Source: Clostridia bacterium
Lineage (GTDB): Bacteria > Bacillota > Clostridia > Oscillospirales > Acutalibacteraceae
Direction of reading: 5' to 3'
Length of the DNA stretch: 64,000 nucleotides
Assembly: GCA_017465465.1 (NCBI GenBank)
Contig: JAFTWE010000014.1
Coordinates: forward strand, 1-64,000
In this document: one piece after another, positions 9,201 to 17,730 of the stretch
How positions within the stretch are numbered: the first letter of the stretch is position 1
How the letters are laid out: each line of letters opens with the position of its first letter
The notes under the pieces: model-generated
What the model saw: the letters and a program-made list of their open reading frames with translations, nothing else
Databases searched by the model: none
What the model was told of the DNA's origin: nothing
Program-made: the position numbers and the translations under genes

Positions 9201-10288
9201 TCAAAAGGCCATTTGGGGAACTTAACAACAACATAGTCAATAGTCGGCTCAAAGCAAGCGCAGGTTTTGCCTGTGATGTCGTTGCGGATTTCATCAAGAG
9301 TGTAACCAAGAGCAATCTTTGATGTAACCTTAGCAATGGGGAAGCCTGTTGCCTTACTTGCAAGAGCAGATGAACGGGAAACGCGGGGGTTAACCTCGAT
9401 AACAGCGTATTCAAAGCTGTCAGGGTTAAGAGCAAACTGGCAGTTACAACCGCCCTCGATTCCAAGCTCTGTGATAATATCAAGAGAAGCCTTACGAAGC
9501 ATCTCATATTCTTTAATTGAAAGAGTAACAGCAGGGGCAATAACAATACTGTCACCTGTGTGAACGCCTACGGGGTCAATATTTTCCATTGAGCAGATTG
9601 CGATAGCGTTACCAACGCTGTCACGCATAACCTCAAACTCAACTTCTTTCCAGCCGTAGATATACTTTTCAACAAGCACCTGAGTAATAGGTGAAAGAAG
9701 AAGTCCGTTTTTAGCAATAATTTTAAGCTCTTCAACATTGTTTGCTACACCGCCGCCTGCACCGCCAAGGGTAAAAGCAGGACGGATGATAACGGGATAA
9801 CCGATTCTTTCTGCGATTTCGATTGAATCTTCAAGAGTTTCGGCAATGTCTGAAGGGATACAGGGCTGACCGATTTTAACCATTGTGTCACGGAACATCT
9901 GACGGTCTTCAGCCTTGTCGATAGCTTCATAGTTTGTGCCCAGGAGCTTAACGCCCATTTTGTCAAGATAGCCGCTTTTTGAAAGCTGCATAGCAATGGT
10001 AAGACCTGTCTGACCGCCCAAGCCTGCAAGCAAGCTGTCGGGGCGCTCTTTTTCGATAATACGCATTACTGTATCTTCTGTAAGAGGCTCAAGATAAATT
10101 TCATCAGCAAGAGCCTTATCTGTCATAATTGTAGCAGGGTTGGAGTTAACAAGAACAACATCAAGACCTGCATCTTTAAGCACACGGCAAGCCTGAGCGC
10201 CTGCATAGTCAAACTCAGCAGCCTGACCGATAACGATAGGACCTGAACCTATAACCAATACTTTTTTAATATCTTTATTTAACGGCAT
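6236..10288 (-). CDS. carB: Carbamoyl-phosphate synthase large subunit fused to a DapF-like domain
   Basis: One uninterrupted frame of 1350 residues. Residues 1 to about 1065 are a complete CarB: two ATP-grasp halves (each opening with a VIGSGPI/VLGSGPI motif, near residues 10 and 550) and a C-terminal MGS-like allosteric region. It makes carbamoyl phosphate from bicarbonate, ATP and ammonia. Residues 1066-1350 are a full-length diaminopimelate epimerase fold starting at an internal Met that could once have been a separate start. Most substrate-binding positions of DapF are kept: the GND near the start, FNTDG, CNSH, the Asn in PEYIN, YER, and the second catalytic Cys1293 in GCGTGAC. The first catalytic Cys site, normally CGNG, reads AANS with Ala1143. 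Epimerase activity is therefore doubtful. The ATG shares one base with the carA stop, implying coupling. Both domain calls are firm; the purpose of the fusion is unknown. Confidence 0.93.
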   Translation of the reverse strand: MPLNKDIKKVLVIGSGPIVIGQAAEFDYAGAQACRVLKDAGLDVVLVNSNPATIMTDKALADEIYLEPLTEDTVMRIIEKERPDSLLAGLGGQTGLTIAMQLSKSGYLDKMGVKLLGTNYEAIDKAEDRQMFRDTMVKIGQPCIPSDIAETLEDSIEIAERIGYPVIIRPAFTLGGAGGGVANNVEELKIIAKNGLLLSPITQVLVEKYIYGWKEVEFEVMRDSVGNAIAICSMENIDPVGVHTGDSIVIAPAVTLSIKEYEMLRKASLDIITELGIEGGCNCQFALNPDSFEYAVIEVNPRVSRSSALASKATGFPIAKVTSKIALGYTLDEIRNDITGKTCACFEPTIDYVVVKFPKWPFEKFVQANRKLGTQMKATGEVMAIAPSFEMAIMKAVRGAEISLDTLNYKKFPDGMDVVERLGVCDDLRLFTVFRALKEGVSIDKINEITRIDKWFLSKLLNLVNYEKMLESGNLDEDYYIKGKKYGYTDEAIKRLAGKLPENTRDAVYKMVDTCAAEFAAETPYFYSTYDNHCESRALPKSDKEKIIVLGSGPIRIGQGIEFDYSSVHCVWTLKELGYEVVIINNNPETVSTDFDTADRLYFEPLSEEDVMNVIKVENPIGVVVAFGGQTAIKLTKFLDESGIKILGTSAEGIDIAEDRERFEALLESFNIRRPKAHTIMNVDGALEAAEELGYPVLLRPSYVIGGQNMTIAYNENDVRQYMDIILSQKIENPVLVDKYMMGKELEVDVISDGEDILIPGIMEHIERAGVHSGDSIAVYPPFTLTDTMIEKVVECSTNLALSLGTKGLVNIQYLFYQNELYVIEVNPRASRTIPYISKVTNVPMVELATKVMVGQKLRDLGFGTGLYKTPPYFAIKVPVFSFEKLSDVNSELGPQMKSTGEVLGLARSLNEALFKGLVSAGFKLCERSTYHHMHHNGGVLITVQDKDKDEVIPLAKKFSDVGLKIYATDGTANAIRSLGVDVEVVSSINKGDDMIKLLETGAVNYIVYTGSTKQKSIENFIRLHRRAVQLSITCLTSLDTANALADIIASRFTQKNTELVDINNMREKKKRISFTKMQASGNDDIHFNNFDGDIDSPESLTINFIDRNYGIGADGTVFLEKSDIADAKMRVFNTDGTVTLMAANSIRCAAKYLYDQGLVPKKEMKIETASGVIDVKLYSYNGEIRSARVNLGKPDLDPKNIPVNVDMDKIIDYPLTVDGKEYKINCVTVCNSHCVIFGDRIEDVDVNELGDTMRNSGFLPEYINTELARVVNKNTIKMRCYERAINGESLGCGTGACATVVAAIEKGLCNLNEDITVKMRGGDVTVRYDGENIYLLGDANKVYEGVVEY

Positions 10289-11358
10289 TAGTTCTTACCT
10301 CCCATCATTTTAACAAATTCATCATATAAAAACTCTGTATCCATCGGGCCTGAGCCTGCGGCAGGATGGAACTGAACTGAAAAAGCTTTTTTGTCAGGAT
10401 ATTTAACACCTTCGCAGGTGCCGTCATTAGCATTTACAAATGCCAGCTCACCAACACCGTTGAGGCTGTCAGCGTCAACAACATAGCCGTGATTCTGGCT
10501 TGTGATGTAGGTCTGACCTACCTCAAGATTTTTAACCGGCTGGTTTGCACCGCGGTGACCGTACTTATGCTTTTCGGTTTTACCGCCGTTTGCAAGTGCC
10601 ATAATCTGATGGCCAAGGCTGATACCGAACATAGGAGCTTTACCCATAAGAGCCTTAACCTGCTCAACTGAATAAGCATTGTCGGCAGGGTTGCCCGGTC
10701 CGTCTGAAAGAACAACACCGTCAGCGCCGAGAGCAAGAATATCATCTGCTGATGTGTCGTAAGGAACACTAACTACCTTGCATCCGCGCTTTGTAAGCTG
10801 CTTTACAACGTCACTCTTTTCACCAAAATCAACAACAGCTACTGTATATTCTGAGTCGCCCTCAGCTTCATAAGTTTCTGTTACACCGCTTGAAACAGTC
10901 CTAACAGCATCGGCAACTTTATAATTTTTAAGCTCTTCTTTAATTTCATCGGTGATTTCATCAACGATTTTTGCGTTCATAACACCCTTTTCGCGGATAA
11001 TCTGTGTAATCTCACGGGTGTCAATATCGCAGATACCAACAATATTTTCTTTTTTGAGGTATTCGTCAATATCACCGTCACAGCGGAAGTTTGAGGGGGC
11101 TTCACACCACTCTCTTACCACAACGCCCTTAACATAGCTCTTTTTGCCCTCGGTATCTTCATAAATCATACCGTAATTACCGAGAAGCGGGAAGGTCTGA
11201 ACAACAATCTGACCGCAATAGCAAGGGTCAGTAAGTGTTTCAATGTAACCAACCATACCTGTTGTGAAAACAAGTTCACCAAGGGCATCGCCGTCAGCGC
11301 CGAAACGCTTACCCTCAAAAACGTGACCGTCTTCAAGAACAATAAAAGCTTTTTTCAT
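10288..11358 (-). CDS. carA: Carbamoyl-phosphate synthase small subunit with altered glutaminase triad
   Basis: CarA normally hydrolyses glutamine and channels ammonia to CarB. At 356 residues, the CPSase-small N-terminal domain (about 1-130) and class-I glutamine amidotransferase domain (about 170-350) are both complete. The nucleophile motif reads GISLGHQ instead of GICLGHQ (Ser247, codon AGC), and the HPE motif reads HPA (His331 kept, Ala333, codon GCC). Two of the three triad residues are therefore changed, while SQNHG and the overall fold remain. Ammonia-dependent synthase is the likely result, as in vertebrate CPS I, where the Cys is also Ser. I start at the ATG at 11358, nine bases after AAAAGG; two ATGs just upstream are alternatives. 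It sits between argF and carB with tight spacing. Confidence 0.93.
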   Translation of the reverse strand: MKKAFIVLEDGHVFEGKRFGADGDALGELVFTTGMVGYIETLTDPCYCGQIVVQTFPLLGNYGMIYEDTEGKKSYVKGVVVREWCEAPSNFRCDGDIDEYLKKENIVGICDIDTREITQIIREKGVMNAKIVDEITDEIKEELKNYKVADAVRTVSSGVTETYEAEGDSEYTVAVVDFGEKSDVVKQLTKRGCKVVSVPYDTSADDILALGADGVVLSDGPGNPADNAYSVEQVKALMGKAPMFGISLGHQIMALANGGKTEKHKYGHRGANQPVKNLEVGQTYITSQNHGYVVDADSLNGVGELAFVNANDGTCEGVKYPDKKAFSVQFHPAAGSGPMDTEFLYDEFVKMMGGKN

Positions 11359-11392
11359 ATCCATCATCCTTTTATAAAAATCCTGAACTGAG

Positions 11393-12298
11393 TTAATCTG
11401 CCATAAGCTTTACTAAAATTGCCTTCTGAACATGCAAACGGTTTTCTGTCTGCTCAAAAATCTCATCTGCGTGCTGTTCAAAAACCTTCTTAGTAATTTC
11501 CTCTTCCTTGTGAGCAGGAAGACAGTGAAGCACTATAGCATCATTTTTGGCAACTTCCGTTACACCGTCGTTAATCTGATAGCCTTCAAAGGCTATTCTT
11601 CTTTCCTTAATCTCATTTTCCATACCCATTGATGCCCATACATCTGTGTAAAGAACATCGGCATTCTCAGCCGCTTCTTTAACATCGGTTGTCAAATGAA
11701 ATCTTCCTGTTGAAAGTGCCCATTTAACCACATCATCATCCGGCATATAATTTTCGGGGCAGGCAACGCTCACATCCATACCCACCTTAAGTCCGCCGAC
11801 GATAAGTGAATTCGCTACATTATTACCGTCACCGATAAAACACAGCTTTTTATTTTCAAAAGAGCCCTTATATTCTCTTATGGTCTGCAAGTCAGCCATC
11901 GTCTGGCAAGGGTGAGAATAATCGGTAAGCCCGTTGATAACAGGAACGGAAGAATACTGAGCAAGTGTTTCTGCTTCTTCGTGTTCAAAGGTTCTGATTA
12001 CAATGCCGTCAAGGTAACGGGACAGAACGCGTGCTGTGTCTTCAATCGGCTCTCCCCTGCCCATTTGAGTGTTGGTGGGGCTTAAAAACAAAGCACTTCC
12101 TCCAAGCTCGTACATACCAACCTCAAAAGAAACTCGGGTTCTTGTTGATGACTTAGTAAAAATCATTCCGAGGGATTTATCCTGTAAATATTTATGAGGG
12201 ATTTTGTTGCGCTTTTTATTTTTAAGCTCATCAGCTAAATCGAGAACAGAAATAATCTCTTCATAGCTTAAATCCGCCATTTTTAAAAAGTTTTTCAT
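11393..12298 (-). CDS. argF: Ornithine carbamoyltransferase
   Basis: Joins carbamoyl phosphate and ornithine to give citrulline in arginine synthesis (or the reverse in catabolism). The 301 residues match the family. Carbamoyl-phosphate binding appears as STRTR near residue 50 and HPCQ near residue 130; the catalytic-site HCLPA is near residue 265. It is the first gene of the operon with carA and carB, so the synthase feeds it directly. The ATG at 12298 has GGGAG eight bases upstream; a GTG three codons earlier overlaps that site and is less likely. No arginine-deiminase genes are nearby, so a biosynthetic role is favoured. Identification is secure. Confidence 0.95.
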   Translation of the reverse strand: MKNFLKMADLSYEEIISVLDLADELKNKKRNKIPHKYLQDKSLGMIFTKSSTRTRVSFEVGMYELGGSALFLSPTNTQMGRGEPIEDTARVLSRYLDGIVIRTFEHEEAETLAQYSSVPVINGLTDYSHPCQTMADLQTIREYKGSFENKKLCFIGDGNNVANSLIVGGLKVGMDVSVACPENYMPDDDVVKWALSTGRFHLTTDVKEAAENADVLYTDVWASMGMENEIKERRIAFEGYQINDGVTEVAKNDAIVLHCLPAHKEEEITKKVFEQHADEIFEQTENRLHVQKAILVKLMAD

Positions 12299-12329
12299 AG
12301 GTTTCACTCCCTAAAATCCTTTTCATAAT

Positions 12330-12358
12330 ATTATACAATTACAGGAACTTATTGTCAA
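12330..12358 (-). promoter_or_regulatory. Consensus sigma-A promoter of argF-carA-carB-dapF
   Basis: A perfect TTGACA, 17-base spacer and perfect TATAAT on the minus strand, about 32 bases before the argF start. Confidence 0.85.
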
Positions 12359-12390
12359 TAAATTTATTTTATCTTCTCAAAAGTTTTTTG

Positions 12391-12456
12391 TATAAATATT
12401 CATTGATTTTCGCCAAATATGCACTATTATGCACTATTTTATGTATATATTCAATT
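12391..12456 (-). promoter_or_regulatory. Possible upstream operator region of argF operon
   Basis: Upstream of the promoter lie two TGAATAT-type half-sites (12391-12402 and 12442-12455) that resemble part of an ArgR box, and a back-to-back direct repeat of TATGCACTAT at 12418-12437. No full ARG palindrome is present, so regulator identity is a guess. Confidence 0.3.
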
Positions 12457-12479
12457 TTGCACTTATCCGCAAACATTCC

Positions 12480-12515
12480 AAAACAGCGTACACCGGTTAA
12501 AGTGTACGCTGTTTT
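12480..12515 (-). terminator. Intrinsic terminator of PFOR gene
   Basis: A perfect 14-bp stem (AAAACAGCGTACAC and complement) sits 9 bases after the PFOR stop; the minus-strand arm ends in TTTT. Confidence 0.8.
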
Positions 12516-12523
12516 ACAGTTAG

Positions 12524-15500
12524 TTATTCAGCGTCAGGAGCGTAGAGAGCCTGGAGCTTAACAAGATGGTCATATCTTGCCATAGCTGTAGCCTCAGCCT
12601 GACTGAAGAGTTTTTCTGCTCTTTCAGGGAATGCACGAAGAAGAGAAGCATAACGGCTCTCGTTCTTGATGAATTCCTGATAGCCTGCAGCAGGAGCTTT
12701 GCTGTCAAGAACAAACGGGTTCTTGCCCTCTGCCTTAAGAGCAGGGTTGTATCTGAAGAGGTTCCAATAACCGCAGTCAACAGCCTTTTTCATTTCTGCC
12801 TGGCAGTTCATCATTCCGCCGCCCTTAATACCGTGCATTTCGCAAGGTGAGTAGCAGATAACGATAGAAGGACCGTTGTAAGCTTCAGCTTCTTTGATAG
12901 CCTTAAGTGTCTGGTTGTTGTCAGCACCCATAGCAATCTGAGCAACATAAACATAACCGTAGCTCATAGCGATTTCTGAAAGGCTCTTCTTAGCGATAGC
13001 CTTACCAGAAGCAGCAAACTGAGCAACCTGGCCGATGTTTGAAGCCTTAGAAGCCTGACCGCCTGTGTTAGAGTAAACTTCTGTATCGAATACCATAATG
13101 TTTACATCTTCGCCTGATGCGAGAACATGGTCAACACCGCCGAAGCCGATGTCATAAGCCCAACCGTCGCCGCCGAAAATCCAAACAGATTTCTTTGAAA
13201 GGTATTCTTTGTTTTCAAGGATAGATGCGCAATGGTCACAGCCTGTAACCTTTTCAAGCTCAGCAACAAGAGCGTCAGTAGTAGCACCGTTCTTTTCACC
13301 GTCGTTAACAGTGTCAAGATATGCAGTAGCAGCAGCCTTAAGCTCATCAGAAGCCTTGTCTGAATCAAGGATAGCGCTAACCTTAGCAATAAGGTTGTCA
13401 CGGATAGCCTTCTGGCCAAGGAACATACCGAAGCCGTGCTCTGCGTTATCTTCAAAGAGTGAGTTAGCCCATGCAGGACCCTGACCCTTGCTGTTTACAG
13501 TGTATGGAGATGTAGCAGCAGGACCACCCCAGATTGAAGAACAACCTGTTGCGTTTGAAATATACATTCTGTCACCGAAGAGCTGAGTAACAAGACGAGC
13601 ATAAGCTGTTTCAGCACAGCCTGCGCAAGAGCCTGAGAACTCAAGCAAAGGCTTCTTATACTGGCTTGCGATAACAGTCATATTAGCTGTTGTTTCGGGC
13701 TTCTCAGTAACATTAGCTACACAGTAATCAAATACTGCCTGCTCAGCTTCCTGAGATTCACGGGCAACCATCTTAAGTGAGTTTGTGGGACATACGCCAA
13801 CGCAAACGCCACAACCCATACAATCCATAGGAGATACTGCAAGAGTATATGTGTAGTTAGTCTTAACGATAGGTTTAGCTGATGTTTTGATGTTTGCAGG
13901 AGCAGCTGCAAGCTCTTCTTCGTTCATAGCGAACGGACGGATTGTAGCATGAGGACATACGAATGAGCACTTGTTACATTTTGCACAAGTTGTTGCATCC
14001 CATTCAGGAACGAGAACTGCAACGCCTCTCTTTTCGTAAGCAGATGCGCCGTGTTCGAAAGTACCGTCAGCATGGTCAACGAAAGCAGAAACAGGAAGAG
14101 AGTCACCGTCCATCTTTGAAACGGGCTTCATAATACCGTCTACCATCTTAACAAGCTTTGCAGGACCTTCTGCTGCATCTTCAGCTGCGCCGTCAACAGC
14201 GTTAGCCCAATCAGCAGGAACATCAACCTTAACGAAAGCAGAAACACCGGCGTCAATAGCCTTGTGGTTCATGTCAACAACATCCTGACCCTTCTTGAGG
14301 TAAGACCTTGTTGCAGCGTCTTTCATATACTGAACAGCTTCTTCGATAGGCATAACATTTGCAAGAGCAAAGAAAGCAGCCTGAAGAATTGTGTTAGTAC
14401 GCTTGCCCATACCAATCTGAGCGGCAAGGTCAATAGCGTTAACAGTGTAAAGCTGAATGTTGTTGTTAGCGATATAACGCTTTGCTTCAGCAGGCATGTG
14501 CTTATCAAGCTCGTCTGCTGTCCACTGGCAGTTAATAAGGAATACACCGCCGGGCTTAACATCGTTAACCATCTTATAACCCTTGATTACATAAGAGGGG
14601 TTGTGGCAAGCAACGAAGTCAGCCTTATTGATATAATAGGGGCTCTTAATCTGCTTGTCACCAAAGCGAAGGTGAGAAACAGTGATACCGCCTGTTTTCT
14701 TTGAGTCATACTGGAAGTATGCCTGAACATATTTATCAGTGTGGTCACCGATAATCTTGATTGAGTTCTTGTTAGCACCAACAGTACCGTCACCGCCAAG
14801 ACCCCAGAACTTGCACTCGATTGTGCCTTCTGCTGCGGTATTGGGAGCGTTGTCCATCTCGTCAAGTGAAAGATGAGTAACGTCGTCGTTGATACCCATT
14901 GTGAACTGCTTCTTAGGAGCGTCTTTCTTAAGCTCATCATAAACTGCAAAGATGCTTGCAGGAGGAGTATCCTTAGAACCGAGACCGTAACGGCCGCCGA
15001 TTACCTGAGCCTGTCTGCCTGTTGCAGCAAGAGCAGCAACAACATCAAGGAAGAGAGGTTCACCAAGTGAGCCGGGCTCCTTAGTTCTGTCAAGAACAGC
15101 AATCTTCTTAACTGTTGAAGGAATAGCTTCAACAAGCTTTTCTGCTGAGAAAGGTCTGTAAAGACGAACCTTAACAAGACCAACCTTCTCGCCTTTAGCG
15201 GTAAGGTAATCAATAACTTCTTCAGCTACATCACAGATTGAACCCATAGCAACGATGATGTTTTCAGCGTCGGGAGCACCGTAGTAGTTGAAGAGCTTGT
15301 AGTCTGTGCCAAGCTTAGCGTTAACCTTGTCCATATATTCTTCAACAATACCGGGAACTGCATCGTAATATTCATTACATGCTTCTCTGTGCTGGAAGAA
15401 GATATCGCCGTTTTCGTGTGAACCACGCATTACGGGGCGATCAGGGTTAAGAGCGCGTTTACGGAATGCGTCAACAGCATCCATATCGCACATTTCTTTA

Positions 15501-16072
15501 AGGTCTTCATAATCCCAGATAGCAATCTTCTGGATTTCGTGAGATGTACGGAAACCGTCAAAGAAGTTGATGAAAGGAACACGGCTCTTGATTGTTGCAA
15601 GGTGAGCAACAGCACCAAGGTCCATAACTTCCTGAGTGTTTGTTTCAGCAAGCATTGCAAAACCTGTCTGACGGCATGCATAAACGTCAGAATGGTCGCC
15701 GAAAATATTAAGAGCGTGAGAAGCTACGCAACGAGCTGATACGTGGAAAACTGAAGGTAAAAGCTCACCTGCAATCTTATACATATTAGGAATCATAAGA
15801 AGAAGACCCTGAGAAGCTGTATAAGTTGTGGTAAGAGCACCGGCTGCCAATGAGCCGTGAACTGTACCTGCAGCACCTGCTTCTGACTGCATTTCTGCTA
15901 CTTTAACTGTTGTGCCGAAGATGTTTTTTACGCCCTGTGCAGACCACTGGTCAACATAGTCAGCCATGGGGCTTGACGGGGTGATGGGGTAAATACCTGC
16001 AACTTCTGTGAAAGCATAAGACACATAAGCAGCGGCATTGTTACCATCCATGGTTTTCATTTTTCTTGCCAT
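12524..16072 (-). CDS. nifJ: Pyruvate:ferredoxin (flavodoxin) oxidoreductase
   Basis: Single-chain PFOR of 1182 residues: pyruvate + CoA + oxidised ferredoxin give acetyl-CoA, CO2 and reduced ferredoxin. Domains run in the standard order: TPP-binding pyrimidine domain, transketolase C-like domain, gamma domain, a two-[4Fe-4S] ferredoxin module with CxxCxxC sets near residues 695 and 750, then the TPP pyrophosphate domain with GDGWAYDIGFGG near residue 967. The proximal-cluster region GSCAGCAET is also present. The reduced ferredoxin would supply hydrogenases such as those at the right end of the window. AGGAGG lies nine to ten bases before the ATG. A promoter upstream and terminator downstream make it a single-gene transcript. 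Confidence 0.96.
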   Translation of the reverse strand: MARKMKTMDGNNAAAYVSYAFTEVAGIYPITPSSPMADYVDQWSAQGVKNIFGTTVKVAEMQSEAGAAGTVHGSLAAGALTTTYTASQGLLLMIPNMYKIAGELLPSVFHVSARCVASHALNIFGDHSDVYACRQTGFAMLAETNTQEVMDLGAVAHLATIKSRVPFINFFDGFRTSHEIQKIAIWDYEDLKEMCDMDAVDAFRKRALNPDRPVMRGSHENGDIFFQHREACNEYYDAVPGIVEEYMDKVNAKLGTDYKLFNYYGAPDAENIIVAMGSICDVAEEVIDYLTAKGEKVGLVKVRLYRPFSAEKLVEAIPSTVKKIAVLDRTKEPGSLGEPLFLDVVAALAATGRQAQVIGGRYGLGSKDTPPASIFAVYDELKKDAPKKQFTMGINDDVTHLSLDEMDNAPNTAAEGTIECKFWGLGGDGTVGANKNSIKIIGDHTDKYVQAYFQYDSKKTGGITVSHLRFGDKQIKSPYYINKADFVACHNPSYVIKGYKMVNDVKPGGVFLINCQWTADELDKHMPAEAKRYIANNNIQLYTVNAIDLAAQIGMGKRTNTILQAAFFALANVMPIEEAVQYMKDAATRSYLKKGQDVVDMNHKAIDAGVSAFVKVDVPADWANAVDGAAEDAAEGPAKLVKMVDGIMKPVSKMDGDSLPVSAFVDHADGTFEHGASAYEKRGVAVLVPEWDATTCAKCNKCSFVCPHATIRPFAMNEEELAAAPANIKTSAKPIVKTNYTYTLAVSPMDCMGCGVCVGVCPTNSLKMVARESQEAEQAVFDYCVANVTEKPETTANMTVIASQYKKPLLEFSGSCAGCAETAYARLVTQLFGDRMYISNATGCSSIWGGPAATSPYTVNSKGQGPAWANSLFEDNAEHGFGMFLGQKAIRDNLIAKVSAILDSDKASDELKAAATAYLDTVNDGEKNGATTDALVAELEKVTGCDHCASILENKEYLSKKSVWIFGGDGWAYDIGFGGVDHVLASGEDVNIMVFDTEVYSNTGGQASKASNIGQVAQFAASGKAIAKKSLSEIAMSYGYVYVAQIAMGADNNQTLKAIKEAEAYNGPSIVICYSPCEMHGIKGGGMMNCQAEMKKAVDCGYWNLFRYNPALKAEGKNPFVLDSKAPAAGYQEFIKNESRYASLLRAFPERAEKLFSQAEATAMARYDHLVKLQALYAPDAE

Positions 16073-16104
16073 TTTTGATTATCCTCCTTCATAGTATATA
16101 CCAG

Positions 16105-16123
16105 TAAATAGCGTTCATTTACA
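16105..16123 (-). repeat. Leader inverted repeat upstream of PFOR
   Basis: GTAAAT, seven-base gap, ATTTAC lies in the predicted PFOR 5' leader between promoter and ribosome-binding site. It could be an operator or mRNA hairpin; it does not match the Rex consensus. Confidence 0.35.
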
Positions 16124-16132
16124 CCACCAACA

Positions 16133-16161
16133 ATCATAACACTTTTAAATCGAATTGTAAA
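16133..16161 (-). promoter_or_regulatory. nifJ: Sigma-A promoter of PFOR gene
   Basis: TTTACA, 17-base spacer, TATGAT on the minus strand, giving a leader of roughly 55 bases. Confidence 0.65.
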
Positions 16162-16265
16162 CATCAAAAAACAAATTTTTTGTCAAAAATTTAACTAATT
16201 GAGGAAAATCTTTTGTAAAAAAGAAATAATTATCTTCCTTAACTGAATATTATGAACTTTTTTAC

Positions 16266-16293
16266 TTGATTTTGATTTTTTGTTTGCTATACT
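16266..16293 (+). promoter_or_regulatory. Promoter of O-antigen-ligase-like gene
   Basis: TTGATT, 16-base spacer, TATACT on the plus strand, 28 bases before the start codon; an overlapping TATAAT lies three bases further on. Confidence 0.6.
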
Positions 16294-16321
16294 ATAATTA
16301 TAGTAGGAAAGGGGTGTAGCC

Positions 16322-17728
16322 ATGAAAACATGCCTTAAAGAAAGAATGGACTCCAACAGCTTTGTTCTGCTTCTGAGAAAGTTTTTTATGTCAAAGCTGT
16401 GTGTATTGCTCCAGCTCATTGCGGCAATAGCTGTTATCATAATCCGCTTTAAAGGCGACAATATGCCCATTGTTTACGGCATTGCGGGGTTTGTTATTCT
16501 GGAATCCCTGATTTTAGTTTTTTGCGACGATATAATTGCTACCCTGCCCACCTTTATGATGGTTTCGGTTATATCGCTTAAATGCTACGACTCCTTTGAC
16601 CAGTTTATGTCTGTGTGGTGGATTCTTCTTTTTGCCGTGCCTGCAGTTCTTTTTCATTTCATTGTCTATAAAAAGAAGCTTCAATTCGGCAAGCTGACAG
16701 TGCCATACACTGTGATGTCGTTTGTTTTTGCCTTAGGCGGTCTGGGAAGCATTTCTGCTGAGGACTATTTTAACGGTGCTTCGCTGTATCACACCTTCGG
16801 TCTGGGCTTCGGTATGCTTATAATGTATGTGCTTTTAAGCTCCCACCTTCACACGAGCAAGGACTACAATCTTCGCATAAGAGTTTCTTACATAATGATG
16901 GCGGCAGGTATTCTCTGCTCATTTATGGTATTTTTCCAGTACTTTATGTACCGTGATATTGTTTTCAGCGAATTCAGAATTATCTATATGCAATGGCGAA
17001 ACAATGTTTCAACCATTCTTATGCTGGTAATGCCGTTTTCCTTTTATGTTTCAACAAGAAAATACCCCTACTTTTTCCTTGGACTTATCGAATATGCCGC
17101 ACTTTTGCTTTCAGGCTCCCGTGGCGGCGCAATGTTCGGCACAATAGAGCTTGCACTTTGCCTCATCGTTTTGATTTATACCGACAAGCGCAACAGAAAC
17201 AAAAACATTGTAATCATCACTATATGCACCGTTCTTCTTTGCACCTTTGCAAGAACGATTGCGGAGTTCTTCCGCCCGATTATCGAGCGTTTTCTTGACG
17301 GTGACAGCATCAGAAGCAACCTCATTCAAAGAGCGCTCAGCGATTTTAAATCTAATGTAATCTTCGGCAGAGGTCTTGGGTATTCGGGCAACAGCGATGT
17401 TTACGAGGGCAAGAGTATGGCAATCAACTGGTATCACTCCTCCCCCTTCCAGGTTATCGGAAGCTTCGGAATAATGGGCATTCTCGGTTTTGCTTATCAG
17501 TTCGTTGCCCGTTGCAAACTTTTTGCTTCAAAGGTTACTCATTTTAACCTGACATTGTTTATCGCCTTTATCGGCCTTACAATGATGTCCACCGTTAACC
17601 CCGGTGAATTCTGCCCTATCCCCTACGGTTTTCTCGTGACATATTTCTTCGTGGTTTGTGAAAAATGCAATGCCGCAACTCTCAGGGAAAACGGCAATGA
17701 ATCAGAAGAAACTTACATCAAGCTATAA
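16322..17728 (+). CDS. O-antigen ligase/polymerase-like membrane protein
   Basis: Polytopic membrane protein of 468 residues with about eleven to twelve hydrophobic helices. The Wzy/WaaL-type core is visible: a SGSRGG motif after a helix near residue 265, followed by a large extracytoplasmic loop ending in HSSPFQ near residue 378 and further helices. Proteins of this family transfer or polymerise lipid-linked glycans at the outer face of the membrane. There are no glycosyltransferase or flippase neighbours, so the substrate is unknown; a cell-wall or capsule polymer is plausible. AGGAAAGGGG precedes the ATG, and the gene has its own promoter and a convergent terminator shared with the PPTase gene. 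Confidence 0.78.
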   Translation: MKTCLKERMDSNSFVLLLRKFFMSKLCVLLQLIAAIAVIIIRFKGDNMPIVYGIAGFVILESLILVFCDDIIATLPTFMMVSVISLKCYDSFDQFMSVWWILLFAVPAVLFHFIVYKKKLQFGKLTVPYTVMSFVFALGGLGSISAEDYFNGASLYHTFGLGFGMLIMYVLLSSHLHTSKDYNLRIRVSYIMMAAGILCSFMVFFQYFMYRDIVFSEFRIIYMQWRNNVSTILMLVMPFSFYVSTRKYPYFFLGLIEYAALLLSGSRGGAMFGTIELALCLIVLIYTDKRNRNKNIVIITICTVLLCTFARTIAEFFRPIIERFLDGDSIRSNLIQRALSDFKSNVIFGRGLGYSGNSDVYEGKSMAINWYHSSPFQVIGSFGIMGILGFAYQFVARCKLFASKVTHFNLTLFIAFIGLTMMSTVNPGEFCPIPYGFLVTYFFVVCEKCNAATLRENGNESEETYIKL

Positions 17729-17730
17729 CA

